Shown here in pieces: positions 35,156 through 44,617 of a DNA stretch of 64,000 nt; the first letter of the stretch is position 1; each line of letters begins with the position of its first letter. The DNA comes from an uncultured Colwellia sp. (GTDB lineage Bacteria > Pseudomonadota > Gammaproteobacteria > Enterobacterales > Alteromonadaceae), in contig CAJXPG010000003.1 of the NCBI GenBank assembly GCA_913057925.1, positions 1 to 64,000 of the forward strand, in the 5' to 3' direction. Below the pieces are notes generated by a model. The model was not told where the DNA came from. It did not search any database and worked only from the letters and a program-made list of their open reading frames with translations. A program made the position numbers and the translations under genes.

Positions 35156-35476
35156 ATGAATAATAAAACCTCACAAGAAACTCAAGAACAAGCGATGAAG
35201 GTTGCTAAAGGCACGCAAAAAAAAGGCCAAACCAAAGAGCAAACTAAGCTCATTGCTCAAGGGATAGAAAAAGGTATTAGCGAGTATAAAAAACAGCAGA
35301 GTAAAAAAGCTCGCGAGCGTGATAAAGAACGAAAACAAAAGCTCAAACAGCAACAAAAATCGGTGGCGATGAAAGAAGAAAAGCCAACCTTGACTCAAGT
35401 AAAACCAGCTAAACTTCCTTGGATTTTATTAGTAGTAAGCTGGCTAGGATTTATTAGTTATTTTGCTGTTAACTAA
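35156..35476 (+). CDS. DUF2956 protein, membrane-anchored
   Basis: This 106-residue protein is a long, very basic helix (QTKEQTKLIAQGIEKGISEY, then ARERDKERKQKLKQQQK) with one C-terminal membrane helix (PWILLVVSWLGFISYFAVN). The family, DUF2956, is conserved in Vibrio, Shewanella and relatives. Its role is unknown; the charged helix should lie in the cytoplasm. Confidence 0.85.
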   Translation: MNNKTSQETQEQAMKVAKGTQKKGQTKEQTKLIAQGIEKGISEYKKQQSKKARERDKERKQKLKQQQKSVAMKEEKPTLTQVKPAKLPWILLVVSWLGFISYFAVN

Positions 35477-35688
35477 TAAGGCTGGATCTTAACGGTAAGT
35501 TAACTTATTTTGCTTTGAATGTTTTGACAGCAAATAGCTTAAAAAATAGAATTCTATGAACGGGTAATAAAATTAAAAATTGTTCAATATGTTGTTTTAA
35601 ATGGCATTTGTAGCTGAAATTATCAGCTTTCTTTGCTTGGCGTATAAAAATACCGCGAATTAAATAAATTAACTTAGCTTATTAAAAC

Positions 35689-37005
35689 TTAATTAAAGCG
35701 ACTAATACAAAATGGTCTAACATCAATTTCTGTTGCTTGATTACTGACTAACTGACCAATTAATTTACCGGTAATTGCCCCTTGTGTTAAACCTAAATGC
35801 TGATGTCCTAAGGCAAAGAAAACTTTGTCGTGATTTGGTGCTTGGCAAATAACCGGCAAAGAGTCTGGCAGAGAAGGGCGACAGCCCATCCAACTTTCAG
35901 CAGCTTCTTGCTCACCATTAACGGTATCTTTTGAAGGAAGTGATTTTAAGATAAATTTAGCATTATCTTCTAACATCTCAGCACGTTTATAATTTGGTGG
36001 AGTATGTAAGCCGGCATATTCAACTGTACCTGCAAGTCTTAAGGTGCTCTCCATTGGCGTAATAATAAATCGACGCTCCGCTGAAGCTACAGGTCGAGAT
36101 AATGATGCAGAAGCATTTTCTGCAACAGGGAGACTGTAACTATATCCTCGCTCAGCTTCTATTGGTAGATGATAGTTTAGGCCTTTAAGTAATTCTTTTG
36201 ACCAAGCGCCACAAGCAACCACACAGTGATCGGTTTCAAACGCTTCCTTATCTGTCTTGATAGTTACGCCATTTGATGATTGTGCTATTTTGGAAACGCT
36301 TGCTTGCTTAAAGATCATGCCTTTACTTTTAGCAACATCAGCCAGTGTTTGGCTAATGGCTAGTGGATTGATGGTATGAGCGACATCAGTAAAGAATAGG
36401 GAATAGTTAATATTGTCATGTAAGTTAGGTTCAAGTGCTATCGTTTGCATTCTATCTAACAACTTCACCGCAATACCTGCATCTTTGTAGTGTTTATGCA
36501 TTGCTTCTACTGTGCGTAGGTTATCGGTTTCAAAAACTAATAATGAGCCATTTTGTGTTAAAAGGTGCTCAGCATTGGCGGCTTTTAACACGCTTTTAAA
36601 ATGAGTTATGGCATTTTTATTAAGTGCTTGTAGTGCTAGGGTGTTCTTATCACGTAATTTAGCGCGCATATTATTAAAAAACTGCATAAACCAAGGGATT
36701 GCTTTGACGAAATGTTTAGCAGATAACGATACCGGACCAAGGGGGTCAAGCAATAACTTTGGCATTTGCCAAATAAGAGAAGACTCAGCCAGAGGAAAAA
36801 CTTGTTCTGTGGCAAAGTGGCCAGCATTGCCTTTAGAACAACCGAGGCCAATACCATCTTTATCAATTAAAGTGACTTGGTAGCCTAAATTTTGCAATTC
36901 AAGCGCGCAGTTAACGCCAATAACGCCGGCACCAATTACAGCAACCGTTTGTTGCTTGTTATTAGTATTATCTATTGTTGCGGTATTCATTAATAACTTA
37001 CTCAT
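35689..37005 (-). CDS. DadA-like FAD-dependent dehydrogenase, probably for D-hydroxyproline
   Basis: This 438-residue protein has the dinucleotide motif AVIGAGVIGVNCALELQNLGY at the N-terminus and the DadA/DAO architecture, including GCSKGNAGHFATEQVFPLA and GHQHLGLTQGAITGKLI near the end. DadA-type enzymes oxidise D-amino acids. Next to a 4-hydroxyproline 2-epimerase, the likely substrate is cis-4-hydroxy-D-proline, giving pyrroline-4-hydroxy-2-carboxylate for the next step. It is divergent from the epimerase side. The start at 37005 lacks a good ribosome binding site; an ATG at 36990 is possible. Confidence 0.85.
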   Translation of the reverse strand: MSKLLMNTATIDNTNNKQQTVAVIGAGVIGVNCALELQNLGYQVTLIDKDGIGLGCSKGNAGHFATEQVFPLAESSLIWQMPKLLLDPLGPVSLSAKHFVKAIPWFMQFFNNMRAKLRDKNTLALQALNKNAITHFKSVLKAANAEHLLTQNGSLLVFETDNLRTVEAMHKHYKDAGIAVKLLDRMQTIALEPNLHDNINYSLFFTDVAHTINPLAISQTLADVAKSKGMIFKQASVSKIAQSSNGVTIKTDKEAFETDHCVVACGAWSKELLKGLNYHLPIEAERGYSYSLPVAENASASLSRPVASAERRFIITPMESTLRLAGTVEYAGLHTPPNYKRAEMLEDNAKFILKSLPSKDTVNGEQEAAESWMGCRPSLPDSLPVICQAPNHDKVFFALGHQHLGLTQGAITGKLIGQLVSNQATEIDVRPFCISRFN

Positions 37006-37246
37006 TAGTTAATAGTCGATTAAAACTCTAGAGTTATAGAGGGAACTATCGGCGTTTGGGGATTTACTGTAAATTTCAGCACTCAATAGTAATATTGTTC
37101 ATACTTAGTAGCTTGAAAAAAATCACTCATTAACCATTAGTTTTGCTCACTTAACTGCCTAGATTTTACTACAAAAATCACCTCGAAAAATTATAAGCCC
37201 TCACGTACTTTTACTACCTATAATTTTTTCTTGCCATCTCCAAATA

Positions 37247-37258
37247 ATTGTATACAAT
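37247..37258. promoter_or_regulatory. ATTGTATACAAT palindrome in hydroxyproline divergent region
   Basis: A perfect 12-bp palindrome lies between the DadA-like gene and the deaminase remnant/epimerase. The identical 12-mer occurs at 48432, and its 10-bp core at 27451. It is a candidate binding site for a shared regulator, probably of GntR type. Confidence 0.6.
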
Positions 37259-37306
37259 ATACGTAGATTTGACTAGTAATAGTTTTAACTAGATCAATTA
37301 ATGTAA

Positions 37307-37456
37307 CAAAAAGCAGTTAAAGAAGCTGTTGTTGGTCGTGGTAGTGAATTAACACTAGCAACTCGTATGCCTTTAACTGGTATAGGATGCGGAAATAATG
37401 AACGCATATACAATGAAGCCGTTGTTAACCGCATCAATCTAAGTATGTTTACTTAA
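37307..37456 (+). pseudogene. Remnant, possible C-terminus of 4-hydroxyproline-pathway deaminase
   Basis: An open stretch of 49 codons ends with TAA just before a strong terminator. It encodes VKEAVVGRGSELTLATRMPL, then TG, a short deviant stretch, and NERIYNEAVVNRINL. This resembles the C-terminal end of DapA-superfamily pyrroline-4-hydroxy-2-carboxylate deaminases (pattern R.PL.G.ER..I), from memory. There is no start codon (a TAA follows the only ATG) and the catalytic part is absent. In this position, between operator and epimerase gene, a deaminase gene would be expected. I infer an internal deletion; the identity should be tested. Confidence 0.4.
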
Positions 37457-37485
37457 CTTAGATTGATTGGTTTAAATGTTGTTAA

Positions 37486-37520
37486 GTAAGCACTGAAGCT
37501 AACTTCAGTGCTTACTTTTT
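37486..37520 (+). terminator. Terminator after the deaminase-like remnant
   Basis: GTAAGCACTGAAG pairs exactly with CTTCAGTGCTTAC over four bases, then five T. It isolates the epimerase gene from the upstream promoter. Confidence 0.85.
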
Positions 37521-37603
37521 CGCGGTTAAAATAAACATAGTTTTATTATGTTTCTTACAGAAAGAAAAGAAACTTAATGGAATTGGAAAATATTGGAGAC
37601 AAT

Positions 37604-38617
37604 ATGCTTAAAGGCACATTTTTTTGTATTGATGCGCATACCTGTGGCAACCCGGTAAGGTTGGTGACCAGCGGTCATCCTCATTTAAACGGTAACACCA
37701 TGAGTGAAAAGCGTACAGATTTTATCGAACGTTATGATTGGATTCGTCAAGGTTTGATGTTTGAACCTCGTGGCCACGATATGATGTCAGGTGCATTTTT
37801 ATACCCACCTTGCAGCGACAATGCTGATGCGTCAATTTTATTTATTGAAACATCAGGCTGTTTGCCAATGTGTGGTCATGGCACCATAGGTACGATTACC
37901 GCAGGCTTAGAGAGTGGTCTTATTACTCCTAAGACTCCAGGTAAATTAACTATTGATGTTCCAGCAGGACAAATCAATATTGAGTATAAAGAAGAAAACG
38001 GCAAGGTCTCTTCAGTTAAAATATTTAATGTCGCGGCCTATTTAGCGCATCGCGACGTGATACTTGATATTCCTGGCTTAGGCTGTTTAAAAGTCGACGT
38101 TTCATACGGCGGTAACTATTACGTTATCGTTGAACCACAAGAGAATTTTCCAGGCATAGATCAATGGAGTGCAGGGGATATCCTTAAATGGAGCCCAATT
38201 GTACGTGAAATAGCAAGTGAAGTACTTGATTGCGTTCACCCAGAAGATCCAAGTGTCAATGGTGTCAGTCACGTTTTGTGGACAGGGAAGTCACAAACCA
38301 ACGGCTCTGATGCCGCTAATGCCGTATTTTATGGTGATAAGGCTATTGACCGTTCACCTTGTGGTACCGGCACTAGTGCAAGAATGGCACAACTTTTTGC
38401 CAAAGGTCAGCTTTCATTAGGCGATACCTTTATACATGAAAGTTATATTGGCAGTCAGTTTACCGGCAAGATAGAACAAGTGGTTGAGCTTGATGCTCAC
38501 GGTGAAACAATTTCTGCCATTATGCCAAGTATTCAAGGTTGGGCAAAAGTCTTTGGTAAAAACTGTATCACCATAGATGATGATGATCCCTACGCCTTTG
38601 GTTTTATTGTTAAATAG
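37604..38617 (+). CDS. 4-Hydroxyproline 2-epimerase
   Basis: This 337-residue protein of the proline racemase family has both active-site cysteines: C90 in LPMCGHGT and the second in DRSPCGTGTSARM. IDAHTCGNPVRLV at the start is the family hallmark. With Cys/Cys and these motifs, it should interconvert trans-4-hydroxy-L-proline and cis-4-hydroxy-D-proline. I prefer the ATG at 37604 (GGAG five bases before it, and family length) to that at 37577. The next gene, an aldehyde dehydrogenase, completes the pathway's last step; a hairpin without T-run lies between them (38637-38659). Confidence 0.9.
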   Translation: MLKGTFFCIDAHTCGNPVRLVTSGHPHLNGNTMSEKRTDFIERYDWIRQGLMFEPRGHDMMSGAFLYPPCSDNADASILFIETSGCLPMCGHGTIGTITAGLESGLITPKTPGKLTIDVPAGQINIEYKEENGKVSSVKIFNVAAYLAHRDVILDIPGLGCLKVDVSYGGNYYVIVEPQENFPGIDQWSAGDILKWSPIVREIASEVLDCVHPEDPSVNGVSHVLWTGKSQTNGSDAANAVFYGDKAIDRSPCGTGTSARMAQLFAKGQLSLGDTFIHESYIGSQFTGKIEQVVELDAHGETISAIMPSIQGWAKVFGKNCITIDDDDPYAFGFIVK

Positions 38618-38718
38618 CCAAAACGATTGAACAAAATGAGTAAGTAAAATGCTTACTCAATAACTAATTTATTCCCGTGCATTTCACAATGCACTCTGAA
38701 CTATAGGTGAGTAAGAAC

Positions 38719-40251
38719 ATGACAATTACAGGACAAAACCTAATTGCTGGCGAATGGTCTGGCAAAACAGAAGGTGGTTTCAAGGCATTTAATGCACAAA
38801 CACATAAAGCTATTGATATTGAGTTTAGCGACGCAACAGAATTAGAAGTAAATACTGCTATTGTTCGCGCGAACGAAGCTTTTGCTACTTACGGACAGTT
38901 AAGTGCCCAAAAGCGCGCTACTTTTTTACGTACTATTGGTGAAGAAATTTTAGCCCTTGGTGATGAGTTAGTTGAAGCTGCTTGTGGTGAAACTGGTTTG
39001 CCGGCAATGCGTATTCAAGGTGAGCGTGGCCGAACGGTTGGTCAACTTAATCTTTTTGCAGACTTATTAGACTCAGGCGAATACCAAGGTGTTATTGACC
39101 GTGCCGATGGTGAGCGTCAACCATTACCAAAACCTGATACCCGTTTAGGCTACTTGCCACTAGGTGTTGTTGGTGTGTTTGCAGCGAGTAACTTCCCATT
39201 AGCTTTCTCTACTGCCGGCGGCGATACTGCATCCGCCCTAGCTGCAGGTTGCCCTGTTGTAATGAAAGCTCATGCTGCACACCCCGCAACTGCTGAACTA
39301 GTGGCAAGTGCCATTTTAAAAGCCATTAAAGCTTGTGATTTAGACCTTGGTGTATTTTCACTGATTCAAGGTAAAAATTACGGCATTGCTACACAAATCG
39401 TTACGCATCCATTAGTGAAAGCAGTAGGTTTTACTGGCTCTGAGCGAGTTGGCATGATTTTACAGCAGCAAATTCATCAACGTCCTGAGCCTATCCCTTT
39501 TTACGGTGAATTAGGCAGCATTAATCCACAGTTCATTATGCCTAAAAAGCTAGAATCTGACAGTGCTGAAATCGCGCAAGGTTTAGTTGCCTCATTAATG
39601 ATGGGTCAAGGTCAATTCTGTACTAGCCCAGGCGTTTGGGTTGCTGTTGGTGAAAAAGATAGTGCTGATTATCAAAGCTTTGTTAACGCGGCAAGTGAAT
39701 CATTGATTGAGCAAGCTGCAGGCGTAATGTTAACACCTGCAATGTGTGCCGGTTATAATGCTGCGGTTGCTGAGCGTGAAGCACTAGATAAGGTTACTTT
39801 ACTTGCAACAGGTCAAGCGGGTAATGAGCAAGAGTGTTCTGCTACATTATTTGAAACTGACTTTGCTACCTTTGCAAGCACTCCACTTTTACAAGAAGAA
39901 GTTTTTGGTTTTAGTGCCTTGATTGTTCGTTGTGCAGATGCCAATGAAATGCAGCAATTAGTTAGCTTATTAAAAGGTAACTTAACCGCGAGTATTCATG
40001 CCCTGGATAGCGACTTAGCTGAATCACAAAAACTAAGCCAAACGCTGGTTCACAAAGTAGGTCGTTTAATTTACAACCAAATGCCTACCGGTGTTGAAGT
40101 TTGTGCTTCAATGAATCACGGTGGTCCATTCCCTGCTTCTACTAATATCAGAACAACTTCAGTAGGCAGTGAAGCGATTATTCGCTTCAGACGTCCAATC
40201 TGTTACCAAAACATGCCAGTAGAATTGCTGCCTGCTTTGTTAAGAGACTAG
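38719..40251 (+). CDS. Alpha-ketoglutarate semialdehyde dehydrogenase (ALDH family)
   Basis: This 510-residue aldehyde dehydrogenase has the cofactor site PLGVVGVFAASNFPLAFS, the glycine-rich VGFTGSERVG, the conserved Glu in ELGSINPQFI and the catalytic Cys in GQGQFCTSPG. Its length and the Phe-Pro-Leu-Ala-Phe stretch fit the 2,5-dioxovalerate (alpha-KGSA) dehydrogenase branch, which yields 2-oxoglutarate. It follows the epimerase gene and is the final step of trans-4-hydroxyproline use. Start at the ATG at 38719 (AGGTGAG before it). A terminator follows. Confidence 0.85.
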   Translation: MTITGQNLIAGEWSGKTEGGFKAFNAQTHKAIDIEFSDATELEVNTAIVRANEAFATYGQLSAQKRATFLRTIGEEILALGDELVEAACGETGLPAMRIQGERGRTVGQLNLFADLLDSGEYQGVIDRADGERQPLPKPDTRLGYLPLGVVGVFAASNFPLAFSTAGGDTASALAAGCPVVMKAHAAHPATAELVASAILKAIKACDLDLGVFSLIQGKNYGIATQIVTHPLVKAVGFTGSERVGMILQQQIHQRPEPIPFYGELGSINPQFIMPKKLESDSAEIAQGLVASLMMGQGQFCTSPGVWVAVGEKDSADYQSFVNAASESLIEQAAGVMLTPAMCAGYNAAVAEREALDKVTLLATGQAGNEQECSATLFETDFATFASTPLLQEEVFGFSALIVRCADANEMQQLVSLLKGNLTASIHALDSDLAESQKLSQTLVHKVGRLIYNQMPTGVEVCASMNHGGPFPASTNIRTTSVGSEAIIRFRRPICYQNMPVELLPALLRD

Positions 40252-40261
40252 TAAAAACTTG

Positions 40262-40290
40262 AGGCGCACTTATGAAGAGTGCGCCTTTTT
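40262..40290 (+). terminator. Terminator after KGSA dehydrogenase gene
   Basis: GGCGCACT pairs with AGTGCGCC over seven bases, then a T-run. It separates the epimerase-dehydrogenase unit from the transporter unit. Confidence 0.85.
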
Positions 40291-40427
40291 TGTATGCGTT
40301 AATTAATTCATTGAAATTTGTTTGTTGTGACATAGATGGTTACCCAAACAACCTCATACCGTTTCAATACTATGGAGCTATGCAAGTGTTAACTGGCAAT
40401 GGCTCTAATACATAGGTGGATAAAACC

Positions 40428-42248
40428 GTGAGTCAAACTAACAGAAGTCCTTTTCAACCTGCTTTTTATGTAGCCAATACCATGGAAATTTTCGAGCGAC
40501 TTGCTTGGTATGGTATGTATACATTACTTGCTAGTTATATTATGACACCAACGACGCAAGGAGGCTTAGGCTTAGGTAATACTGAGCGTGGTTTGATCAT
40601 GGGGGTCGTGCCCTTTTTTCTTTATTTATTTCCTGTGGTATCAGGTGCTTTAGCTGACCGGTTCGGCTATCGAAAAATGTTCCTGTTGTCATTCGCTTTA
40701 ATGGCACCTAGTTATTACTTTTTAGGTTACGCTAAAGACTTAGCCAGCTTTATGGGCATCTTTATGTTGATTGCACTCGGGGCTGGGATTTTCAAACCGG
40801 TAGTGACTGCAACCATAAGCCGCACAACAGATGAAACTAACCGTGGTCTAGGCTTTGGTATTTTCTATATGATGGTAAATATTGGTGGCTTCTTAGGACC
40901 AGTATTAGCACCTATTATACAAAAACATTACGGTTGGGAGTGGGTGTTCACTTTTGCCTGTATTTGGATTTCGGTTAACTTTATTCCAGCGTTATTCTTC
41001 TACAAAGAGCCTGAAATTCACGCGAAAAATAAACCGCTAAAACAAGTTTTCCAAGAAATGCAGCAAGTACTTGGTAACTTTAGATTGGCGCTATTAGTGG
41101 TACCTCTTTTAATTTTATTAGTGGCCTTTTATGCAGGCTTTATTGGCAGTGAATTTACCAGTGTCGCTGCTGCAGTGCTTGTAGTAAGTGCTGTTGTTTG
41201 GGATCTTCTTGTTGCTAACAAGAACGCTAAGCAAAATGCAAATCAAGGCGTAGAAACTAACTCACCCGTGAATACTTTACCTTGGTATTTCCAAAAAATG
41301 CAGTTGGGTAATAAAGCTTTTATGGCTTACTTATTGATTATGACTGGCTTTTGGACGGTTTATTTACAGATTTTTGTCACATTGCCCGTGTATATTCGTG
41401 ATTTTGTTGATAGCTCTGACTTGGTGTCACTACTGCATTCTGTCAGCCCATGGCTGCATGAGGTACTTACTTCAGTAAACATCGAAACCTTAACCAGTGA
41501 GATCATGCGCTTAGCTACTCAATACCGTGATATTGATATTGGTCAAAGCCAAGCAGCTATTCAAGATATTACCCGTACCCTTGCTGCCCTTGATATTCGT
41601 TTACCTGCAGAAGAAATAAAGCAAACCTTTGGTATATTAGGTCAAGCGGTACAAAGTAGTGGTGATAGCGCTAAACAAGTGCTTAGTGCGGATGGTGCAG
41701 GACAATGGGCGCAGCAATGGTCACAACAATATCGACAAATGAACCCGGCGACTATTTTAAGTATTGATTTCTTAATGATTATTATTTTTCAAATCATGAT
41801 CTCTAACTTTATCGGTCGATTCAAAGCGTTACCAGCATTAATCTTGGGAACTGCAATTCTGTCTTTTTCAATGTTAATGCAAGGCTTTGCTCACGGCATT
41901 ATCTTTGGTGGTTTATTAGTGAGCTGCGCTGTGGTTGTTTTTGCGGTAGGTGAAATGATTTCATCACCTAAGAGCCAAGAATATGTCGCAAGTTTTGCGC
42001 CGAAAGATAAAGCCGCTATGTTTATGGGCTATTACTTTGTTTCTATGGCCTTAGGTAACTTATTTGCCGGTTTATTATCGGGTTGGTTATATGATTACTT
42101 TGCCACCACGTTAGGTCAGCCAACGTTGATGTGGGGCATTATCAGCTTTTTAGGTTTTAGTACTTGTGTTGCTTTCTACTTCTTTAATAAACACTTTATT
42201 ACGGATATTCAGCAGCAACAACTTGCTCAACAAGAGCAAGTGGCATAA
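40428..42248 (+). CDS. POT/PTR2-family peptide transporter
   Basis: This 606-residue membrane protein of the proton-coupled oligopeptide family has MEIFERLAWYGMYTLLASYI at the N-terminus (the ExxERxxYY-type motif), GGFLGPVLAPIIQ and 12-14 predicted helices. A large hydrophilic insertion lies at about residues 325-425 between membrane helices, which makes it longer than many bacterial POTs. It probably imports di- and tripeptides. Here, between imino-acid enzymes and Xaa-Pro peptidases, peptides with proline or hydroxyproline are likely. GTG start at 40428 has AGGTGGA before it; a GTG at 40416 overlaps that site. Confidence 0.9.
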   Translation: MSQTNRSPFQPAFYVANTMEIFERLAWYGMYTLLASYIMTPTTQGGLGLGNTERGLIMGVVPFFLYLFPVVSGALADRFGYRKMFLLSFALMAPSYYFLGYAKDLASFMGIFMLIALGAGIFKPVVTATISRTTDETNRGLGFGIFYMMVNIGGFLGPVLAPIIQKHYGWEWVFTFACIWISVNFIPALFFYKEPEIHAKNKPLKQVFQEMQQVLGNFRLALLVVPLLILLVAFYAGFIGSEFTSVAAAVLVVSAVVWDLLVANKNAKQNANQGVETNSPVNTLPWYFQKMQLGNKAFMAYLLIMTGFWTVYLQIFVTLPVYIRDFVDSSDLVSLLHSVSPWLHEVLTSVNIETLTSEIMRLATQYRDIDIGQSQAAIQDITRTLAALDIRLPAEEIKQTFGILGQAVQSSGDSAKQVLSADGAGQWAQQWSQQYRQMNPATILSIDFLMIIIFQIMISNFIGRFKALPALILGTAILSFSMLMQGFAHGIIFGGLLVSCAVVVFAVGEMISSPKSQEYVASFAPKDKAAMFMGYYFVSMALGNLFAGLLSGWLYDYFATTLGQPTLMWGIISFLGFSTCVAFYFFNKHFITDIQQQQLAQQEQVA

Positions 42249-42299
42249 CACCCATTTAAGATAAATAGGAAAGGAGTCCTTAACGGTAGAGTAAAGTAA

Positions 42300-43379
42300 A
42301 TGACAGTAAATATTACAGCAGCGGCACAAAAATTTGAGCAGTGGCAAGTTAATACCGCGCAAGAGCACTTCTTAACGATTAACACCTTAGAGTGTCATAC
42401 CGGAGGTGAGCCACTAAGAATAATTACCAGTGGCTTTCCTGAGCTTAAAGGGCAGACAATCCTTGAGAAAAGAGAAGACTGTAAGGCCAATCATGATGAG
42501 CTTCGTCAAGCATTAATCTTTGAGCCACGTGGTCATGCAGATATGTACGGCGCAATCATTACTGATGCTGAGCGAGAAGATAGTCACTTTGGTGCTATCT
42601 TCATTCATAACGAAGGCTATAGCACCATGTGTGGTCACGCGGTTATCGCCCTGACTAAAACTGCCGTTGAATCAGGTGTGGTTTTCCAAACTGGTGATAT
42701 TACTAAAGTTGTCATTGACGTACCTTGTGGCCAAATTCGAGCAAAGGCTTACAGTGAAAATAATATTGTCACTAAGGTTAGCTTTGAATGTGTGCCATCA
42801 TTTGCTCTAGCAATAAACCAAACCATAGCTGTGCCAGGTATTGGCAATGTTAGCTTTGATATTGGCTACGGCGGAGCTTTTTACGCCTATGTTCAAGCCT
42901 CTTCTGTTGGTTTATCGCTCTTGCCAAGCCAACATGAGAAGTTGATTGATTATGGGCGAAAAATCAAACAAGCCATCATGGCATCTAGCAACCCAGATCA
43001 TCTCGTTAAACACCCAACAACGCCTGAGTTAAGCTTTTTATATGGGGTGATCTTTATTGACGACTCTCCTCATGAGCAAGTGCATTCACGTAATGTGTGT
43101 ATTTTTGCCGACGGCGAGCTTGATAGAAGCCCTACCGGCAGTGGTGTAAGTGGTCGTATTGCCCTACATCATGCAAAGGGCGAAGTAGCCCTTAATCAAG
43201 CGATTACTATTGAAAGCATTCTTGCCAGCCCATTTAATGTGCGCGCTGTTGAGCAACTTAACTTTGCCGGACTTGATGCGGTTATCCCAGAAGTCACTGG
43301 CGATGCACAGGTTTGTGGCAAGGCTCAATGGCTAATTAATGCCAAAGACCCTTTGAAAAATGGTTTCTTACTAAGGTAA
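42300..43379 (+). CDS. trans-3-Hydroxy-L-proline dehydratase
   Basis: This 359-residue protein belongs to the proline racemase superfamily and has the first cysteine, C111 in STMCGHAV. The second is replaced by Thr in DRSPTGSGVSGR. That Cys/Thr pair is diagnostic of trans-3-hydroxyproline dehydratases, as in the human L3HYPDH, and separates it from the Cys/Cys epimerase at 37604. The product, pyrroline-2-carboxylate, is the substrate of the ornithine-cyclodeaminase-like reductase two genes downstream. It is the second gene of the transporter operon. Confidence 0.85.
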   Translation: MTVNITAAAQKFEQWQVNTAQEHFLTINTLECHTGGEPLRIITSGFPELKGQTILEKREDCKANHDELRQALIFEPRGHADMYGAIITDAEREDSHFGAIFIHNEGYSTMCGHAVIALTKTAVESGVVFQTGDITKVVIDVPCGQIRAKAYSENNIVTKVSFECVPSFALAINQTIAVPGIGNVSFDIGYGGAFYAYVQASSVGLSLLPSQHEKLIDYGRKIKQAIMASSNPDHLVKHPTTPELSFLYGVIFIDDSPHEQVHSRNVCIFADGELDRSPTGSGVSGRIALHHAKGEVALNQAITIESILASPFNVRAVEQLNFAGLDAVIPEVTGDAQVCGKAQWLINAKDPLKNGFLLR

Positions 43380-43433
43380 GTAGCCCTGATTAATACAGTA
43401 ATTTTACACACGACTCGCAATTAAGGAATATTT

Positions 43434-44516
43434 ATGAACTTAGCTACATTACGAGAAAAGGTACTCAATAAACCTCACAGTGCAATGTTGATTTTTAGTG
43501 ACATCAATATCAGCTATCTTTCTAGTTTTACTGGCCATGCGGCAACCATTTTATTGACCAGTAAAGCGAATTATTTATTAACGGATTATCGCTACTTTGA
43601 GCAAGCGAAAGAGCAAGCTTCACACTTTAAAGTCATTTGTCGAGATAGAGCAAATCAAACACTTGCTTCGTTGATTGAAGATTTATTATTTCAAGATGAT
43701 TGCCAACAATTATCGTACGAAAGTGAGCACATTAGTGTTAATCAATGGCAAGAAATTAATCAACAAGTGTCGAGTTTAACTAAGCTTGCCAAAATTGAGC
43801 CAGAAGTCGGCGCGGTTGAGCGGTTAAGGTATGTAAAATCAGATACAGAAATAGCCGCCATTGAAAAAGCGGCCAAAATTGCCGACAGCGCTTTAGCTAT
43901 TATGCTCAATTCAGTTCAAGCAGGTGTGACTGAAAAAGAACTTGCCACTGAATTAGATTACCAAATGGCTAAGTTGGGCTCTGATGAAGTCTCTTTTGCT
44001 ACTATATTACTCTTTGGTGAGCGTAGTGCCTTGCCTCACGGTATTCCAGGTGAGAGGCAGCTTAAACACGGTGACTTTATTCTCATCGACTTTGGCGCAG
44101 TGGTTGATGGTTATCGCTCTGATATGACCAGAACCTTCGTTTTTGGTCAAGCAAGTGCTGAGCAAAAGCATGTTTATCAATTAGTACAACAAGCACAACA
44201 AGCTGCTATTGATGAAATTACTGAGGGCGTAATTGGCAGTCACTTATATCAACAATCAGCTAATGTACTGTTAAACAGTGAGTATAAGCAGTATGCCGGA
44301 GAGGGATTAGGTCACGGTGTCGGTCTAGTCTTGCATGAACAGCCGTTTATTGGTCCAGCGTGTAACGCAGTGATTGAAAAGGGCTGCGTAATCACCATAG
44401 AGCCTGGTATCTATATTCCAGGTTGGGGCGGGGTAAGAATTGAAGATGATGTTGTGCTTACCGACGATGGTTTGAAGATTTTAACTAATTCACCTAAAGG
44501 CCTAATTGAGCTTTAA
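43434..44516 (+). CDS. M24-family Xaa-Pro aminopeptidase
   Basis: This 360-residue protein has a creatinase-like N-terminal domain and a pita-bread domain with all five metal ligands: Asp in LIDFGAV, Asp in YRSDMTR, His in GLGHGVGL, Glu in TIEPGIY and Glu in VRIEDDV. Members release the N-terminal residue before proline, in the cytoplasm. The gene lies 54 bases after the dehydratase gene and fits a peptide-to-proline route. It could also be a Xaa-Pro dipeptidase; the two are hard to tell apart. Confidence 0.88.
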   Translation: MNLATLREKVLNKPHSAMLIFSDINISYLSSFTGHAATILLTSKANYLLTDYRYFEQAKEQASHFKVICRDRANQTLASLIEDLLFQDDCQQLSYESEHISVNQWQEINQQVSSLTKLAKIEPEVGAVERLRYVKSDTEIAAIEKAAKIADSALAIMLNSVQAGVTEKELATELDYQMAKLGSDEVSFATILLFGERSALPHGIPGERQLKHGDFILIDFGAVVDGYRSDMTRTFVFGQASAEQKHVYQLVQQAQQAAIDEITEGVIGSHLYQQSANVLLNSEYKQYAGEGLGHGVGLVLHEQPFIGPACNAVIEKGCVITIEPGIYIPGWGGVRIEDDVVLTDDGLKILTNSPKGLIEL

Positions 44517-44533
44517 GCTGAATAGATATAGCG

Positions 44534-44603
44534 TTGATGGCTTTACTAAGCCATCAAGCTAATTAATTGCATCGTTTCATGTAAAGCAGCTTCATGAAAC
44601 GAT
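44534..44603 (+). promoter_or_regulatory. Two hairpins in the operon gap
   Basis: TTGATGGCTT/AAGCCATCAA (44534-44557) and ATCGTTTCATG/CATGAAACGAT (44571-44603, 11-base loop) are perfect inverted repeats. They lie in the gap between the Xaa-Pro peptidase and reductase genes. Neither has a T-run, so they are mRNA stability or processing elements, or operators, more likely than terminators. Confidence 0.5.
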
Positions 44604-44617
44604 AAAAAGAGATTGTG

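Noticed and set aside
37532-37552. AAACATA/TATGTTT inverted repeat before the epimerase as an operator
   Set aside because: Very AT-rich and found only once; chance is likely.
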